Below, piece after piece: positions 7,350 through 8,623 of a stretch of DNA of 8,623 bases (its first letter is position 1; each line of letters starts with the position of its first letter). Origin of the DNA: Caldifarciminota bacterium (GTDB lineage Bacteria > Hydrothermota > Hydrothermia > S141-80). The notes below the pieces were generated by a model. It ran no database searches. It was not told the origin of the DNA and worked only from the letters and a program-made list of their open reading frames with translations. Location: the NCBI GenBank assembly GCA_015490255.1, contig WFYF01000017.1:1-8623 (forward strand), read 5' to 3'. Position numbers and translations under genes: made by a program.

Positions 7350-7636
7350 AACTCCTCTGGATCGCTTTTGACGAGGCCTTTGAAGACCAGGTGCTGGCAG
7401 CCCTCCGGGCGCAGGGGGTGGAACATTTCACCCTCCTCCGGGGGGCGCTGGGACAGGGCCGGCACTCCGAACCTCGCTGGGGAACCCACGTGTGGCCGGG
7501 TCACAACGATATCCTGATGATCTTTCTGGACGAGACCACGCTGGAACGCCTTCTCCCCACCCTCCGGGAGCTCCGGGAGCGCCTTCGGGGACGGGGGTTC
7601 AAGGCTCTGGTCTGGGACGCCTCCGAAGCGCTCTGA
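7346..7636 (+). CDS. P-II-like small protein, PG0541-family transporter-associated type
   Basis: This 96-residue cytoplasmic protein resembles the PG0541-type transporter-associated proteins, which belong to the wider P-II-like (ferredoxin-like fold) group. The predicted order is strand (1-8, MKLLWIAF), helix (9-24), strand (26-36), loop (37-54), strand (55-63, DILMIFLDE), helix (64-83) and strand (84-91, FKALVW), the beta-alpha-beta-beta-alpha-beta plan of the fold. The loop carries the family's most recognisable motif, GTHVWPGHN at 46-54, where a P-II protein would have its T-loop. The start overlaps the pump stop (ATGA), with GGGGAGG 8 bases before it, so it is translated with the pump. 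By analogy with P-II proteins it may sense a small molecule and adjust the pump, but no ligand or target is established from the sequence. Family assignment is from memory of the motif. Confidence 0.8.
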   Translation: MKLLWIAFDEAFEDQVLAALRAQGVEHFTLLRGALGQGRHSEPRWGTHVWPGHNDILMIFLDETTLERLLPTLRELRERLRGRGFKALVWDASEAL

Positions 7637-7662
7637 ATTCAGGGAGCCTGCGGCACACGGAA

Positions 7663-7696
7663 GGTCCGCCGGACCCGTCCTGCGGGATCCAGCAGG
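7663..7696 (+). terminator. Two small adjacent hairpins after the efflux operon, possible terminator
   Basis: GGTCCG-C-CGGACC (7663-7675) is a perfect inverted repeat that would fold as a 5-base stem with a 3-base loop. CCTGC (7679-7683) and GCAGG (7692-7696) form a second stem with an 8-base loop. They begin 27 bases after the last stop codon. No T-run follows directly, the nearest being TTTT at 7708-7711, so this is not a classic intrinsic terminator. It could be a weak terminator, a 3' end stabiliser or chance in GC-rich DNA. Confidence 0.25.
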
Positions 7697-7741
7697 GGTC
7701 ATGGAGATTTTCCCGAGGGAGCGGTTAAAATCCCCGGCACG

Positions 7742-7770
7742 TTGCTCGCACGGTGCGGAACCTGTATCAT
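7742..7770 (+). promoter_or_regulatory. Putative sigma-70-type promoter of the glycosyltransferase gene
   Basis: TTGCTC (7742-7747) and TATCAT (7765-7770) are spaced by 17 bases, with a predicted start near 7777 and a leader of about 32 bases before the ATG at 7809. The -10 matches consensus at five of six positions. The spacer contains the short inverted repeat CGCAC-G-GTGCG (7747-7757). Confidence 0.45.
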
Positions 7771-7808
7771 TCCCGCAGACATACGAGCGCCCTCCGCAGG
7801 TGCTTCCC

Positions 7809-8623
7809 ATGACGGAACGGCTGACGTGGGTTGTGGCCTCTTACGGATTTCCCCCGGAAGTGGTGGGAGGGGCGGAGGTGCACGCCCACCACGTGGCGGA
7901 AGCGCTCACCCGGCGGGGACACCAGGTCATCCGGATGGATGCACGGAAAGTGCCCCCGGAAAAAGCTCTGGAGATTCCCCATGCCGTGATTCACCTTCAT
8001 CTGGTGGGGCACGTGTTCCGCCCGTGGATCCAGACCCTTGCGGGAAAACGCCCTCTCCTGCTCACCTTTCATGGAGCCTATTTCGCCTGTCCCCAGCTGT
8101 TTTATGCCCGCGTCTCCCGGGAGGCCTGCGACGCCCGGGATCCCTTTGCCTGCTCCCGGTGTTTTCACAGGAACCCCCTCTTCGCCCGGACGTCTTTCTG
8201 GTTCCGGAAATATCTCGGGTGGGAACCCTCCAGAAAATTCTGGAAGTGGAAGCGCTACCGGGACACGCTGCAGGCCCTGCCGGAGAAAGGGGTTCGTCTG
8301 ATTTTCCCCTCCCCCTATCTGTTCCGGAAATTCCAGGAGACCTTTTCCAGCAGAACTCCCGCCGTCGTGCTCCCCAACTTTCCCGAAATTCCCATCACCC
8401 GAACGCATCCTTCCCGAATCCGGGTATGGGGATGGATGGGCAACCTGAGTCCCCGCAAAGGCGTGGATATTCTGCTTGAGGCGTGGGAACGGTGCCACGC
8501 CCGTTTTCCGGACTGGAAACTGGTTCTCTGGGGAGGGCCCGCCCAGGGCCAGCGAAAGTGGTGGGAGGGGATGTGGCACCGGTACCGGCACCTCCCCAGC
8601 CTGGAATGGAAAGGACCCTACCC
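7809..8623 (+). CDS. GT4-type glycosyltransferase (partial, runs off right edge)
   Basis: The 271 residues present form the N-terminal domain and the start of the C-terminal domain of a GT-B-fold glycosyltransferase, which transfers a sugar from a nucleotide-sugar donor. The protein begins MTERLTWVVASYGFPPEVVGGAEVH; the glycine-rich GGAEVHAHHVAEAL stretch (20-33) is the usual N-terminal loop and helix. TFHGAYFACPQLF (86-98) and the spaced cysteines Cys94, Cys107, Cys115 and Cys118 resemble a cysteine cluster seen in a subset of GT4 enzymes. GNLSPRKGVDILLEAW (211-226) is the typical GT4 segment at the start of the donor-binding domain, and VLWGGP follows (239-244). The donor-site acidic motif lies beyond the window. 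The ribosome site is weak (AGGTG, about 8 bases before the ATG). It has its own predicted promoter and does not overlap the efflux operon. A role in lipopolysaccharide, capsule or other glycan synthesis is likely; the sugar is unknown. Confidence 0.9.
   Translation, partial: MTERLTWVVASYGFPPEVVGGAEVHAHHVAEALTRRGHQVIRMDARKVPPEKALEIPHAVIHLHLVGHVFRPWIQTLAGKRPLLLTFHGAYFACPQLFYARVSREACDARDPFACSRCFHRNPLFARTSFWFRKYLGWEPSRKFWKWKRYRDTLQALPEKGVRLIFPSPYLFRKFQETFSSRTPAVVLPNFPEIPITRTHPSRIRVWGWMGNLSPRKGVDILLEAWERCHARFPDWKLVLWGGPAQGQRKWWEGMWHRYRHLPSLEWKGPY

Larger units (their letters stand above)
7637..7808. other. Intergenic region between the efflux operon and the glycosyltransferase gene
   Basis: This 172-base stretch has no convincing gene. 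It contains two adjacent weak hairpins just after the operon and a probable promoter near its right end (both listed separately). No RNA gene or repeat family was recognised. It marks the break between two transcription units on the same strand. Confidence 0.6.

Noticed and set aside
7742..8479. Plus-strand open frame (245 codons) overlapping the glycosyltransferase gene in another frame
   Set aside because: It is rich in Pro, Gly and Ser with no motif, while the frame starting at 7809 gives a clear GT4-type protein.
1..8623. CRISPR arrays, tRNA or rRNA genes, insertion sequences and phage attachment sites
   Set aside because: No regularly spaced repeats, RNA gene patterns, transposase genes or flanking direct repeats were seen on either strand.

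Overview
The window is a compact, GC-rich stretch from a diderm (Gram-negative-type) bacterium. The outer membrane is implied by a LolC/E-type lipoprotein-release permease, a TolC-family outer-membrane efflux protein and a lipoprotein-type membrane fusion protein. Coding density is very high and G/C is strongly favoured at third codon positions. The lineage cannot be fixed from the sequence; a thermophilic or candidate-phylum diderm would fit, but this is a guess.

Left part, minus strand (1-1417): hslV, the threonine protease subunit of the HslUV proteasome-like complex, is followed with an ATGA stop/start overlap by a LolC/E-family permease that runs off the left edge. No hslU is visible. 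A 127-base gap (1418-1544) holds two divergent promoters. The leftward one has a consensus TATAAT box for hslV. The rightward one carries a perfect ACCGAC-TG-GTCGGT inverted repeat at its expected start site.

Middle, plus strand (1545-7636): five tightly coupled genes form one efflux operon. They are a TetR-family repressor, a TolC-family outer-membrane channel, a short lipoprotein membrane fusion protein with essentially no alpha-helical hairpin, a full-length RND inner-membrane pump, and a 96-residue P-II-like protein of the PG0541 transporter-associated type. Every junction is a 1- or 4-base stop/start overlap, so the components are probably made in step. The likely logic is that TetR represses its own operon until a ligand is bound. 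The channel, adaptor and pump then form an export machine, and the P-II-like protein may adjust it. The export substrate is unknown.

Right part (7637-8623): a 172-base intergenic region contains two weak hairpins and a plausible sigma-70-type promoter. It is followed by the N-terminal 271 residues of a GT4-type glycosyltransferase that runs off the right edge. It appears to be a separate transcription unit, probably for surface polysaccharide or glycan synthesis.

The most interesting points are the translational coupling of a P-II-like protein to an RND pump, the nearly hairpin-less adaptor in the same operon, and hslV coupled to a lipoprotein-release permease instead of hslU.
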